DNA from: Rhyacophila brunnea
Taxonomy: Eukaryota > Arthropoda > Insecta > Trichoptera > Rhyacophilidae
Direction: 5' to 3'
Assembly: GCA_022495005.1 (NCBI GenBank)
Contig: JAGYXB010000696.1
Coordinates: 62,001 to 126,000, forward strand
DNA: 64,000 bases
The notes under the pieces are model-generated. The model searched no databases. It worked only from the letters and a program-made list of their open reading frames with translations, and had not been told where the DNA came from. The number at the start of each line of letters is the position of its first letter. Position 1 is the first letter of the stretch. Shown piece by piece: positions 34,133 through 46,478 of the stretch. The position numbers and the translations under genes are program-made.

Positions 34133-37100
34133 ATTACATTGTAATTTTTTTTCGCCCAGAAGTGTTCTCGAATATCGAGAAATCAAAAGTTTTTATTTAT
34201 TATGACTACTGTTTTATTGTAAAATAATGACGTGGAAACACATGGATAAGTATACTTATATGAATAGTTTTGTTTCGGAAAAATGTGTGAGAATTTTCAA
34301 CAAAAAATTGGCAGCCCTATAAGTATACCTAAAATAATATGATATCATACACATAGTACAATACAGGTTAGCACATGACCATACAATATTTTGATTTTTA
34401 TTCAACCGCATAATCCGCGACAATGTAGGTAGGCATTATTCAAAAGAATATCCAAAATGCCGCAATTTACCGGAAATTGAAGCGACAAAACAACTGTTGT
34501 TCTCGGCTTATTAGGCACAGGTATTATAACAAAAGTAGCGTGTTCGCTGGCCTTGCAAATACAGTAATAATAATGCAATCTCATAATAATAATGGTTTAC
34601 AAAAAGTAACGGGGAAGCGAAGGCGGGAGCGACGACGTGTCACGAAATCATGCCTCAGCAATTAAAAGCGACGACTCCACTGCACTGCACTGACGTCGCC
34701 CATTATTATCACGGCTAGGTGCGATACTTCTCATGCGACAACAAAAATCCGTACCCGCGCTGCGCTATCACAATAACAGCTGATGATTTTTTAGCTTGCC
34801 ACCTCAAGTCACAGGAAAGGGTATAAGATTAAAATGTCAACATTAGAACTTTAGAAATCGGATACGACTTGTGGACGGTCTGATTCGGTCAGCCCAACAT
34901 AATGAATATTTTAGTAATATAGTCGTCCCGACTAAATCGGGTATTGGCTCCAGACGTTCAGATATTGTCAATTGAGTCATGCTTCATATGCGGAACTCAC
35001 GAAATCACCTCTTCTTGGTAGGTAAGAAAAATATAGTCAAAATGACTAATGCAATATTCCTATTCACCTACGTACTTGCACTGACATTCAATCCTGAATG
35101 AAGAATATCCAGTATCCACCCAACGCCATAGACAAACCTAACCTGACCGTCATTGGCCAACGAAGTCGAAACGCCAGGAGGACCCACCATCAACATCAAT
35201 CGCTGTGGATAACGAGCGAAGGACAACAGACACGTTGTTAAAATCGTATTTGTTAACCTCTATAAATAATCTTTTGTGTTAGTGTTCGGGGTAGAATGTT
35301 TGAAAAACTATTAGGTATTCAACTATATTTAAAGTATTACAAAAAATCAATTGGGTGGGTGTTTTTTTTTTACCGAAATTGCGTTATCATACGTACGTAC
35401 ATCGCTAATATGCTGTGATAAAAATATTATTTTCATACATCCGAATAGGCCAGGGTATTTGAAAAGACACTTGTCTCACTGAAGTACATAATATCCATTA
35501 CCTGCATTACCTTCGATTTCATATTATTCCATTTTTTAAATTACAAATACAAATCTGAGCAAACATCTGCGCACTTACTCATCGAAACATAGTGTTTTTA
35601 TTTTGTTGACAAATTTGTTCTAATTATTAATAAACCATTTCTATTCAACGAATAATTCACAACATTTTGAGAATGTAACATTAAATGACCTACTGGTTTA
35701 AATTGTTCCAATTAGATAGGTTAGATAGGATAGATTAGCATAATTGGTTAACGCACAGTTGGCGCGATACCAGTGATTATACTGGTTCAAATCCCGTCGA
35801 GCATCGTATATTTTTTTCAAATATGATTTTTTCTAGTGGGTATATGTCTGAGGTGTTTTCAAGTTATGTTTATTCTAATTAAACAATTATTAAAACTTTA
35901 AATTTCAGTACCTATAACTGTTTTACCTTACAATATTGCGAACACAAGTGCAAGTGCATTGCCAAGTAAGTTGATATGCCATATAAAACATTACCAATAT
36001 GTATCATTAGAAAGTTACACAAAAATGATTTTATTTTGTTCACAATGAAAATCCAAAATGATTTAGGCGTCATAAAGTTGAAAAGATTTCAAATAAAGAC
36101 TGTTTGGGATAATTTCCGACAAAAAAATCTATCAGTAAGTATATTGAGAGATTTAATGGTATGCTAAGTTTTCCAGGCGGAAAATTTAATCAATCCCACA
36201 ATATTTTTCGTCGCATTGGTTAGCTGCGGCCCACGGCGTCACAATGGACGGAGGCTGGAGGAGAAATTTACATGTCATTTGAATAACTCACTTTTCGATA
36301 GGCCAACGTTCAAAAACATTAATAAAAAAAATCCATGGAAAAATAATCACATTGTCGCAGATTGGTGGGAAATTGGTGTCTACATTGTGACTGTATTGTG
36401 AGCAAAAAACTAGCGTGTACACTCTACTCGACAGATATTATTTCATGATAGTTTTATCCACTGATCATTATCGCTAGATGTATCTGAAGCTATTTTCTGA
36501 ATAATATATCCAATACAATATAAACTGTAATAATTTAATATTTGTTTAATGAATTTTCTTTTTCAATGTTGCAAAGATAAAGGTTCGGTTCTTAAAAAAC
36601 ATATACAAATAAACAATGTTTTGTTGTCAAGGCTAGCTATAGGAATGGGCTTTATTTATCTATCAGACGGAAACAGATGCCGATAAATCTACAGTAAAGG
36701 AATTGGTATGTATGATAATGTAATAAACTAATGAGTAATTGCCTAGAAATTATTGTAAAATATAATTCTACCAAATAACCAAAATACAATTTCAATTAAA
36801 AGATTCGGTAAAAGTACCTACAATAAATAGTCCCATACAATATTAAAATTAAATCCCACGATACATCGATTGTAATTTGCAAAACCTTTTATTGGAAACT
36901 ATTGGACGTTTGCGATTTGCAAAAACGTCCAGTAGTGAGTAAAATTAATTCTACGTTAATAAAAAGAGTAATCAGACGTAGTACTGCAGTCATGGTAGTA
37001 CTGTAGTCTAGGTAGTTAGTATTTAATTATTGTAATCATTTATCTGCTATATTCAATTATAAGATTTTTTCCCTCGAATAGGTACAAGAGGCCAGTCATT

Positions 37101-37768
37101 ATTAACGTCAAGGACAATAAACATAGGAACGTGTAGTTTTCAAATGTTAATTCCGTCTGTTGATAAGTATCAGGTACCTTGCGAAGGTGTTTCTAATAAA
37201 CAACGGTGCTGTTTTTACATTTCATCGATTTAATTATCCAGCAAATAGGTAGGCAGTGACATGAAAATATATAATGAATAATTTATCGGAGTCTCGGTCA
37301 GCATATTTGCGATGCTGAGGATGTAACTAATACAAGTGCACCGGCGATCGAATTCAAATATCCGAATGTCAACATTCATTTTCAACATTCTGTAAATGTG
37401 ATCAATGTTGTCAAATAATGATCGGCTCTTAACCATTTTGGTACCTACAATGAAAATAATAGTGACATTTTATACACCATGTTATCTAATAAATAGGTAA
37501 ACGGTGGTGTTAAATTGCTTCTAACTCATTTTTAAGTAGATGTCACGTAATTGCCTTCATTTAAACTTGGTTGACGTGAACTAATTTACGTTGTACAGCA
37601 ACCACTAGTATACTAACTTAGACTATACATTCTTTCAGTTATTAACCACTTTATATTCAAGGCATAACCGATACCAAAATTTATTTAACCACAATAAACA
37701 GATAAAAAGTTACAATGATACCTTAGAAAAACGCTTAGAGTCAATTTTAGTTTAGTTTGAAAATTTAC
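34133..37768. other. Gene-free stretch
   Basis: 34600-34800 is a GC-balanced, non-repeated patch (CCCATTATTATCACGGC) that may be regulatory. A tRNA-like sequence at 35728-35806 is listed separately. Other frames (35976-36401, 37230-37436) are AT-rich and unrecognised. Part of this interval may be the first intron of the minus-strand gene that begins at 37962. Confidence 0.35.
35728..35806 (+). other. tRNA-like pseudogene or SINE head
   Basis: A box TTAGCATAATTGGTTAACG and B box GGTTCAAATCC are well placed, and an anticodon-like stem TTGG/CCAG encloses a 7-base loop CGCGATA. The loop lacks the invariant T33 and the acceptor arms do not pair, so it is not a functional tRNA. It probably descends from a tRNA gene directly or through a SINE. 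Confidence 0.4.
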
Positions 37769-37962
37769 CTTCTTCTCTTGGAGTGTGGTGAGAGTGGCGG
37801 GAGGTGGTGCATCGAGCCCGGTAAAACAGGCGGCATTGGCGGTAGGACCGAGGGCATGGGACCCTGAGGTAGATATCCCGGTGGAGGCCCCGGAGGTAGG
37901 TACCCTCCGCCTCCCTGGACGCCCCCGCCCCCCGCATAAGAGTACATCGTCAGGTTATCCAT
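37769..37962 (-). CDS. First coding exon of an unidentified, possibly nuclear, protein
   Basis: The ATG is at 37962-37960 with an in-frame TGA 18 bases upstream (37980-37978), so this is a true start rather than an internal Met. About 64 codons follow: MDNLTMYSYAGGGG, then alternating Gly and Pro-rich runs (YLPPGPPPGYLPQGP), a Met/Pro/Leu stretch, and a basic end LSPHSKRRR. The exon ends at a consensus donor, AAG|GTAAAT (37769/37768), in phase 2; the frame would stop within the intron. Gly/Pro-rich N-termini ending in a basic patch are common in developmental transcription factors, but I do not recognise the gene and no DNA-binding exon is visible on the minus strand below it. The opposite-strand frame (37785-38018) is probably a shadow of the GC-rich codons. 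Confidence 0.5.
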
Positions 37963-38859
37963 CGCCGAGCAGGTGGATCACAACAAAACCATGCCCTACA
38001 AAGGCACGCAACGGATGACGGCTTCACCTCAATATCATGCCACCAGCGCAGATTGTTTAGGAGCACTATGATGGTAATATTTGGAACACTGACACAATAC
38101 ACCGATATTGGAAGAAAGATTTAGGATTCAACTATGGCAACTTTCCACTTCCATTCTTTCTTTGTTTTTAAAGTAATGAATGAATTGTTGAAAGAAAATC
38201 CGTGTCTATTGTTATATTTAATTTAGAAATAAAACAGTCATTGGTGTCACTACGTCATTATTACAACATAATGCCCAAAATAAAACGGTACTTATTACAC
38301 AATAATTATTTTTTTACCGTTAACTCTGTCCACAATAAAATGCGCGGAATGATTTCTGTGAAAAACATTTCAAAAAGTGATCCATAAACGAACTGATTAA
38401 AAACATATGCACAATATATCCGGAATGCATTTGTATTATTATTTGTGCGAGTTGAAAAAAAAATTAACCACTAAACTGCAGTGTTTTCAAACCGCGATAA
38501 GAATGCTCACAGTGTCTACTATCTAAAGAAGAAAATCCCGACACGTCACATATATAAAAAAATATATACACGAAGCGATTGGATATCGAAGCCAATCAAA
38601 CGTTTTCATACATTGAATGTGGGCTGGACTATATTCAACAAGTGTTGTCAGAAATCGCCCTACATCACACTTTGATAAAGTCTACTCTAATCGGACCAGT
38701 CACCATCACACATAATGAAAAAAATTATCATTAAAAATAATCAACAAGAATTACGTTAAAAGAAACAAAAAAATGGTTAGGTTTTTAAAGCATATTGTAA
38801 GTTTTATTTATTATTGCCGTGCACTGTCAGCCTGCTGTCCAAGTAGTGTGCATTTTCTT

Positions 38860-39180
38860 ATCTAAATAAAAATAACCTATCTGACCACGTCCGCCAGTAA
38901 AATGACGTGTCACCGATACGTCGTTTTTTTTCACTTGCAAGATCGTATGTCACACTATTCCTCTATCGAAAAAGACGGTCGATTGTTTTCTAGTCCGGGG
39001 GTGGACGGGGTGCAATAATAAATCACGTTTAGGCGGCACGTGTGGGTGACGTCGCGACGCTACTCTCACTCGCGCCCGACAACTTTGCCCAACTTTTCAC
39101 CGGCGCAAAGTTGTAAATCAAACCGAGTGTAAAGTGTAAGAGGCATATCCTTGCACCGTATGGCGTTTATTTTGCACCCA
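38860..39180 (-). promoter_or_regulatory. Candidate promoter / 5' region of the minus-strand gene
   Basis: A CpG-rich island about 1 kb upstream of the exon at 37962, with CACGTG, GTGACGTC and repeated GACG words and no repeat similarity. A pyrimidine-rich acceptor-like site (minus strand, TATTGTGTCAG, near 38081) lies between, so an untranslated first exon could start here. No TATA box is evident. Confidence 0.25.
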
Positions 39181-41501
39181 GACAAATTCGACACTTTGCC
39201 AACGGAGAAAAAACAACCGTAAATTCATAAACGTTAAATCCAACACTTGAAATTTAATATCACATGCCAAACATTAAATAAATGTATATTTCAGGTACTT
39301 TCTCACACTTTAATTAATTATTCACAGAAATAATTATTACTATAATATTAAAAAAAAAAAACATTAAGCAAAAAAGCCCAAAACAGTCAGTACCTACTAA
39401 GATTTATTACGGAAAAAATGCACAATTTCCATTGAACTAAACGTAAAAATCACAGTAACAATATTTTACGAATAAACATTAAAAAATGCTTACAGCTTAA
39501 CAATCAAAGTTAACAACGAAATAAAAATTGCATAATTAAAAACTTGTGTAATTATTTCAATGACTGAAATAAATCGCGAGTGTCATATGACATGGACGAA
39601 ACAGCGGAATGAAAGTGCGACCTCTCCACAGCGATAGAGGTACGAAACTGGCATGATGAGGCTCGAGCGAGCAATCTCACCCCCTCCAACGCGAGTTTCC
39701 CCCCCCCGCACAGAAAGGTTGCCCCCACCCACCTGCAGCGCCCATCCAGGTGGTGCACCGCTATCATGCACCCCCACCTCACAGAACCTTTTTTACCTTT
39801 GCAAATTGAAATGACAATGCGACGGGAGTTTTGAATGGACATTATGTGACTGCAACTTTGCCCCGAAATCTACGAGAATTAGTGCAGTCATTTTTATCAA
39901 TGGAACAGTTCATTGTATTGCCGCGCCACATTTACCACCTGAAAGCTTAGCTATAGCTTTTGCAATGGTCTGGAATACAATGTAGGTACATATTTGCAGT
40001 AGATAAATAATCTGTTTGGTCTTCTTTCTTCTTTACTCTTTACCATTGACGATAGGTACAGGTAAATCAAGTCACAGTGGCACCATCGGCGATTGGTATG
40101 TGTATTAGAACTATTTGCAACAATGCCTGTTTCAATGCTAACAATCATTACCAATACAATATATTGCGAATTATTTTTGCCGTAAGTACATAATATGGTT
40201 GCCACTGTAGACTGATTTACCTACTGTATACATATTTCAAGATTGTTTTTAACAATTCTTTCTGCACTTTGTGGTAAGCGCATTATTTAAAAATGATAAC
40301 AAATAAAAATCCACCGGTAAGGCACCTAACTCAATGGCTATGAACTCGAATTCATCAAGTAAAGGAGACAATGCGATCTATATTCTTAAATTTTATCTGT
40401 AGTAAAACAAATTGGTCAACGTGTTAGTGTTATTATCTTTTTTCAAAATCACAATGCGCGGTAATGGTTCTTTTAAAAGAGCTTGCGAATCTATCATTGC
40501 TTTTAAGTGTGTACCTACACATATTTTCCCGCCAATTGACCAAATCACTAATCAGGTATAGAATAATATGTATTTTATATACAGAAAGTTTTAATAGTCG
40601 AAGTATTTTTCAACTAATAAAACGAATATCGTGGACAAGTTAAATCGGACACATTTTAATCCAGTCAATGGTAAAACAAAAAACATTTAAAAGAAATTTG
40701 CAATTTACCGAAGTATATCTCAAAGCTCAACAGAAAATAATATCAAATTATATTAGGAAATAGTATGTGCCTTAGAATAATGGTATTTTACAATTAATAA
40801 TATAACTGATTCAAATGATTGCTAACTACATCTGCTGTCGTTTGTTGATTATTATTTATTAGCAAGTATCGAAAAATATTGATAATTTGCACGGCAGTTT
40901 ATTTATGATAATATCATATATTATATTCATCTAAAATAAATCATATTTTTTACGAACATGTAGCACCTTTCATCGGTCATGTCGTAAGATTTCACACGTG
41001 GACACTAAAATAATGCGTCCAACCAAATTCGCACAACTGAACCTGTGCAAATAAACAAGGAGTGACGTAACGCGTGGGGTGAAACAAAGCTCAGACAAAA
41101 AATGACAGCTCACCCTCGGCGGTGTGTGCGGGGAGAGACACAAACGGCGATCGCTCATTTCGTCACACAGCACCGAATCAGAATGTCCATGTTTTAATTT
41201 GGTTTAAAGTACCATCACAGTATCTACCCATCCGCATACTAATCGGCAATAATTGATTTAAATCCATCAGCTACTTACTTTACGTGGATTTTGTAAATAC
41301 CGTAATATGTATTTGAATTTGGTAGTTATGTTAAAGGAAAACGGAGTAGAAGACCATACGAGACAGACCTTGTTAGACAATAAACAAAGGGTCATTTGAA
41401 ATTTAAAGTCATTTTTTCCAAATTAAATGGGTAATTTGGTAAAATCACATCGCCTGCAACTGATTAATAAATGAGTTAAATGTCCATATACCTACACATT
41501 A
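39181..41501. other. No supported gene
   Basis: 39590-39800 is GC-rich with C/G homopolymers; the minus frame across it (39842-39552) is Ser/Arg/Gly-rich and unrecognised. A second CpG-rich patch at 41050-41165 has only a short minus frame. The rest is AT-rich. Confidence 0.35.
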
Positions 41502-41851
41502 TTAAGGGGGGACATGCTCAGCGTAGGTCAAAATGGAGCTTATGTTCTATTTTCAAAGCATTAAAAAATGTAAAATTAATAAATGTAAAAAATCTTAACA
41601 CCACTGCACATTTATGTACTGAAATATGACTATATTCTAAAACATTAGAGCGAGAGGTTTAAAAGAATACTATTTTATGTAATAAAAATACTTTATGCAG
41701 TCATCAAATGTTTGAAATAAATATAAAGGATAATAAGGCTTCAAAATTATATAAATAGATTATCTACAACGTTTAAGGTATGTCCAGGATCATGCTTTGA
41801 AAATAGAAAAAAAGCTCAACTTTGACCCACGCTGACCACGTCCGCCCTTAA
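41502..41851. mobile_element. TTAA-target MITE, copy 3 (short)
   Basis: A 350-bp element between TTAA at 41502-41505 and 41848-41851, with the cleanest inverted ends: GGGGGGACATGCTCAGCGTA and, read inward from the right, GGGCGGACGTGGTCAGCGTG. Compared with the copies at 6103 and 33447 about half the interior is missing, so it looks like a deletion derivative. Same orientation as the copy at 33447. Confidence 0.8.
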
Positions 41852-42957
41852 TATATGAACACATAAATTTGAAATATCGTCCTGTTATAGCTGGGGTACA
41901 CAACCGTGCGTTCAGTCATGCCATGTATAATTGGAACTCTAATCGAACTAAATGAAAATAAAATAGCGGTTTTCGAAGAAACACGGTAAAATGCGTTTGT
42001 CTATTAATTATATTATTTGTAGAGTTTGTTGTGCCGCAACAAATTAAAAATATCATTGATAGGTTTACCAACATATCACCGATCTCACTAGCGCAAAAAC
42101 TACGTTTCATAATATTGTAAATACATACGTAATCGTAATGCAGAATGGAGAGTAACTGGAATATCTGGTAGTAAAGCATTTAACGTCTAGTGCTCGCGAG
42201 AAAATTTACCAATCATCACCGTGACACTTGTACCCTGTACTACAAGTAGGAAATCAAACAACCAGACTAAATATACTGTAGGGGTTGGGCATAACTGGTT
42301 TAGTGTTTACTTTTACAGTAGGTATTCAATCTACATCGATCAATAGAAATCGGTTTGAAAAGATGAACGTGTATTAAATTATTTGATTAATTCAATGTTT
42401 TATTAATCATAAAAATACGAATAAAAGCTTCAATATTAGTCACTTGCCGAACGGTAAATTCAGAAAATGCATGACCTATGTAAAAGTCAAAATTACAGAC
42501 TGCTTGTATCTGGTTTTAAGCGTGGGGGCCGTCTCTTACGTATTTCAAGAGACACCTAATCCACAAAATTCGGAGATGATTAATTGCGGCGGGGATTAAC
42601 CGATCCACCCCTGCACGAGCTTCGAGGAAAGAAAAAAATACTCAGCCACGTCAACGAAAATAAAGTGAGGACGTTAAACTGGAAATGTGTTACGCGGGGG
42701 TTGCACATCCCCAACTTTTTACAAAAACATATTATTAACAAAACCAACAGTAAACATTCATGTTTTATATACTTAGTCAAACATATGTTTTTTTACCGAA
42801 TGTACTTAATAATGTTCACCAACGTGACAAGACATACGTGTCGGATACAATATATGTATCACATAGCATGAGAGGAGAGGGTTCAGAAGGCATTTATGAG
42901 ACTACTTTACTTTAGTTAGGATATAGGTACCTACCGCTACATGAACAATATTATCCG
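41852..42957. other. No supported gene
   Basis: A small GC-rich patch lies at 42580-42620 and another at 42690-42715. Frames on both strands (42580-42871) overlap there and are unrecognised. Confidence 0.35.
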
Positions 42958-43268
42958 TTGCTCTATCCGACTAACTTCTCTCAGGTATGATTACATGCTG
43001 TAGTTTAAAGTTTAGAAGAGATCTATATTTTAGCCACATATTTTTTCAATGTACAAGCGGTGTAGATGGAAACACTGCCATTCTTAATAGTATTGACTTG
43101 TATGTCACTTATAATTAATGATCTCAGAAATCGAGAGTTCTCCCAAGGTGCAGAACTAACGTGCCATTTGGAATGTGAATTGCGAGGGCAATAATTATTG
43201 TGTTCAATCAAATCGCTTTGGATATTGATATATTCCACTTACGTGAGGCAAATTTAGGTGGACGTTGT
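42958..43268 (+). mobile_element. Non-LTR remnant, family A
   Basis: Base-level homologue of 3838-4190: shared TGCTCTATCCGACT, AAGTTTAGAAGRGATCT, TCTCCCAAGGTGCAGAACTA and TTCAATCAAATCGCTT blocks. Frameshifts and stops break the C-terminal polymerase frame. Upstream catalytic sequence is absent. Confidence 0.7.
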
Positions 43269-44199
43269 ATTTATTTCATTATATTATGCAAAACAAATAA
43301 AATTGAATTGAACAGCATTTAAAACACATAGCAATACTTTTGTTAACCGAGAATAGCTACTTATTTTTTTAAAGTAGGTAGGTACTTATTAGTTATTGGG
43401 CATTCTTTCAATCCATCGGGATAAATCAAACACACATACCGACATATTGATTCATTAAAATATGAATTTACACTTTACACTTCGATTTACACTGTGCACT
43501 TCGAACGCCTTCATCGATGAAGTAGCAAGCGTGCTAACCTCAATTAATGAGTCTACTTCTTAGTCGGTACCACTTGACTGAGGACCTTGGCTCGGAGGAT
43601 TTGTCCATCTGGCGGCCTTCTAGACGGATTGGCTCCATTCCTCTCGGCATTTGCATGAGCCGACAGAAACGAATTAACAAATCATTGGTATAATGTATTC
43701 TTCTAGTGTCAGTTTGAGAAACTCTGCGCCTTACGCAAAATTCAGACAGCCTCCCTCACCGTGAAATGAAATGTTATAAAAACATATGACGAGCGTGGGG
43801 GCGTGCACCAGAAAAGGTACCGGGAGGGTGGATGGGTGGTTACAATGATAACAACTAGTAAGTAAACAGCCGTCTGACGTACGAGGGTGCGTCTGGATTA
43901 GCAAGTAAATATTTTTGGGAAAAAATAACTCGAAGACAAGACTGCGCGGCTTTTCTAAGGCTCTTTATAATCAGACAGATGCATTCCATGTACGTCTGAA
44001 GAAATTGCAAACCTAGCCATTATGATATAATAATACCCATGAATATGTAAGACAACCACGGTCAAATAAGCAATTATTCAGGTTGGTATCAAACCTTTCC
44101 ACACATAGCAATGTGATGGGATGACATTGTTGCAAAGTAAAACTGAGAAACTTAGATACGAATTATATGTTTAAGACGTTCACAACATGACATGAAACA
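43269..44199. other. No supported gene
   Basis: 43500-43790 is a mixed-composition stretch with short inverted words; no frame of interest. 43790-43900 is GC-rich. I see nothing else. Confidence 0.35.
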
Positions 44200-44584
44200 T
44201 TATAATAAAGGAAAAAAGTAATAAAAACGATAAAAATGAAAATATAAATAGAGAACATAATATAAACACAGTGAAAATACAATAATTATACATCTATAGA
44301 AGTTCAAAGAAATACACCGAGTTTGCTAAGGATACCTCATTTTAAGAATTTATGAAATAGCATCCACCTAGCTCACCCTCACGCAAGTGGAATATATCAA
44401 CACCCGAAGCAATTTGGTTGAACATAGTTATCGCCCTCCCAATTGGCATTACCAGTGGCAGGTTGGTTCTGCACCTTGGGAAAATAAACAACTGATGCTC
44501 TCTATTTCTAAGATAGTTATCAGGGACACACGGGTCAACACTGCCCAGAATGGCAGAGTTCTCATATACGGAAAACGAGATCAT
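44200..44584 (-). mobile_element. Non-LTR remnant, family A (minus strand)
   Basis: The minus frame from 44584 to 44342 encodes VPDNYLRNREHQLF, then FPRCRTNLPLVMPIG and FNQIASGVDIFHLRE, nearly colinear with 3886-4182. The following 3' tail (CTCGGTGTATTTCTTTG) matches the tail after 4183. The frame is intact to its stop but lacks everything upstream of the last roughly 75 residues. Confidence 0.75.
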
Positions 44585-45367
44585 CTGCTAGAGCTGCGCA
44601 TTAGCGGGAAACTTTTGATCCGTATGATTATTTTGACGTACCTACTGTTCGCCTCAAAACCATATTTAAAACTGTCATTTATGTCTTTAATTATTCTGAT
44701 GACATGTTAACTTTAATATCGCGATTCTCCGTTTCATGTAATAAGTAAATAAATCAGTGCAGTCATAGTGTAGTTCAATAAAAGTTTTCGGAACCGCTGA
44801 AAACCGTACCATTATCGAAATACATTTTCGAATACCGTTACGCGATCTATCCTTCGCCGTTCCTTTCGCGTGCAAGCATATTATTCAATCGCGAAAGATC
44901 GACAGAAATGATATTTTTAGCATTGGAATTTTTTAAAATAAACAAGACGGTGTATCTAAAGAGGCCTGTACCTACCGTTTAAGTAAGTGAAGTGGTTTTC
45001 GTATACAGGACACTTGAAACGTATCGGAGTTGGCGGGCCTTATCTCAGTACGTGCGACAGCGAGCATACAAATTATTAATAACATCGACGAATCGGTCGC
45101 TTCGCAGACCATCATTGACACCTCTAATACTTTGCTCTGGATTAATTGATTAAAAAATCTTGTACCTCCAAATTCAATGTAGGTACTTAAGGAACAAAAT
45201 GACATATTTAGTTTTTTTTTATGTGACTTGTTCTGACTAGTGTGTTGCTTGATTAACTGAAATTGATTTCCAAATTTAACAGGAGAGTAAAACTATGTGA
45301 AAAAAAGATTATTATGAAGCCATTTTTATAGTAGGTAATATAGATTATAATGTAGGGGAGCGTGGCG
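44585..45367. other. No supported gene
   Basis: Short frames on the minus strand at 44687-44875 and 44972-45205 are unrecognised. No repeats with the rest of the window were noticed. Confidence 0.35.
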
Positions 45368-45678
45368 TATACAATATTTGTAATTATATTCTAATGGATT
45401 AAAGTTTTTTACTATTATGGAATAGTACAAAACTTAAATCCATTAGAATTTAAATTCAAATTCCATCAAGTACCTTCGGTCGATAGTATTGATATTATAA
45501 TAATATAATTATATTATTATCAAAATATTATTAAAAGAATAAAGGGCGAATATGATTCCAGGGATTGATTGTGTCTTCGGGCAATAGATATCTCCAGACG
45601 GGGGGGAGTAATTATGATGGGTTGCTCGTAGAACTAAACTAAACCCAAACGAATGCGCATTCAGACGCCTGTAGGTAC
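45368..45678. repeat. 311-bp dispersed repeat, copy 2
   Basis: Colinear with 13188-13498 without gaps. Differences seen: GTTCCT/GTACCT, TTAATAT/TTGATAT and TAAATATG/TAATTATG. The high identity implies a recent copy event, or recent shared ancestry by duplication. Flanks differ and no target-site duplication is obvious. Confidence 0.8.
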
Positions 45679-45782
45679 CTACATGCGGTCATCTACTTCT
45701 AGGTAATCTACATATTATACTGATGGTACCACTGACGCTTTTTAAGTCGATAGCTATTTCGGTTGTAATACAATTATTACTT

Positions 45783-45985
45783 AGCTTCCATGTCCGATCC
45801 TAATAAGATAATATTATGGGCTTCCACAGAGTGGAGGTTTTCGTATCAACAGATTTACGATATTAGCCACTTGCTCAACCTATTAGGTCCATCTCTACAC
45901 AAATTGAAAAACAATATGTGTACTTGTCAGACCCAGAATTCGAAAATGGGACCCACGACATTATAGGCCGACGCTTAACCTCCAT
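45783..45985 (-). mobile_element. tRNA-derived SINE (family 1), decayed
   Basis: Minus-strand copy of the SINE at 3452-3724. It keeps the 3' end (ATCGGACATGG as ...GATCGGACATGG), the TGTGGAAGCC block and ACATATTGTTTTTCAATTTG. The B box is mutated (TTCGAAT to TTTCGAAT-like) and the tRNA head is degenerate. Confidence 0.7.
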
Positions 45986-46170
45986 TAAGCGCTTCATTTT
46001 TTTTTTTTGGCAAATCAGTCACATTCGTAATGTATTGTTTCATATTATGTAACTGAATCTCTCTATATTATAATTTCTTAGGTTCAGTTATGCTACCATC
46101 TATACCAGTAAAATATACATGGCTCGCTAGTTGGGGTTTTATAAAAAGTGGAAAATGGAAAGGTGGAAAG

Positions 46171-46478
46171 GGGCTTTTGTTTATATTAAAATGCACTCGG
46201 AGTGTTTTTTGGAAAATATATTAATTAGTAAGATTTTTAACTGTAGGGATGTTATGAAACATGTACGAACAGTTTTTCAAAATTGTATCCTGCATTTTTG
46301 TTTTCACCGCCTCCTATATAAAAGGGCTTTTGTTTATATTAAAATGCACTCGGGAGTGTTTTTTGGGAAATATATTAATTAATACGATTTTAACTGTAGG
46401 GATGTTATGAAACATGTAGGTACGAACAGTTTTTCAAAATTGTATCCTGCGTTTTTGTTTTCACCGCCTCCTATATAT
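46171..46478. repeat. Tandem duplication, two 153-bp units
   Basis: 46171-46323 and 46324-46478 match almost base for base (GGGCTTTTGTTTATATTAAA ... CACCGCCTCCTATATA), with a few substitutions and a GTAG insertion in the second. It is a local segmental tandem duplication, perhaps by slippage. The frames that span it are not recognised. Confidence 0.85.

Noticed and set aside
35728..35806. Functional tRNA gene
   Set aside because: T33 is missing from the anticodon loop and the acceptor arms do not pair.
37785..38018. 77-codon plus-strand frame opposite the exon at 37769-37962
   Set aside because: The minus strand has a defined start, an upstream stop and a consensus donor; the plus frame has no splice context and reflects GC-rich complement codons.
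39552..39842. 96-codon minus-strand frame with Gly/Arg/Ser-rich peptide
   Set aside because: It derives from C/G homopolymer-rich DNA, with another overlapping minus frame in the same place and no splice signals.
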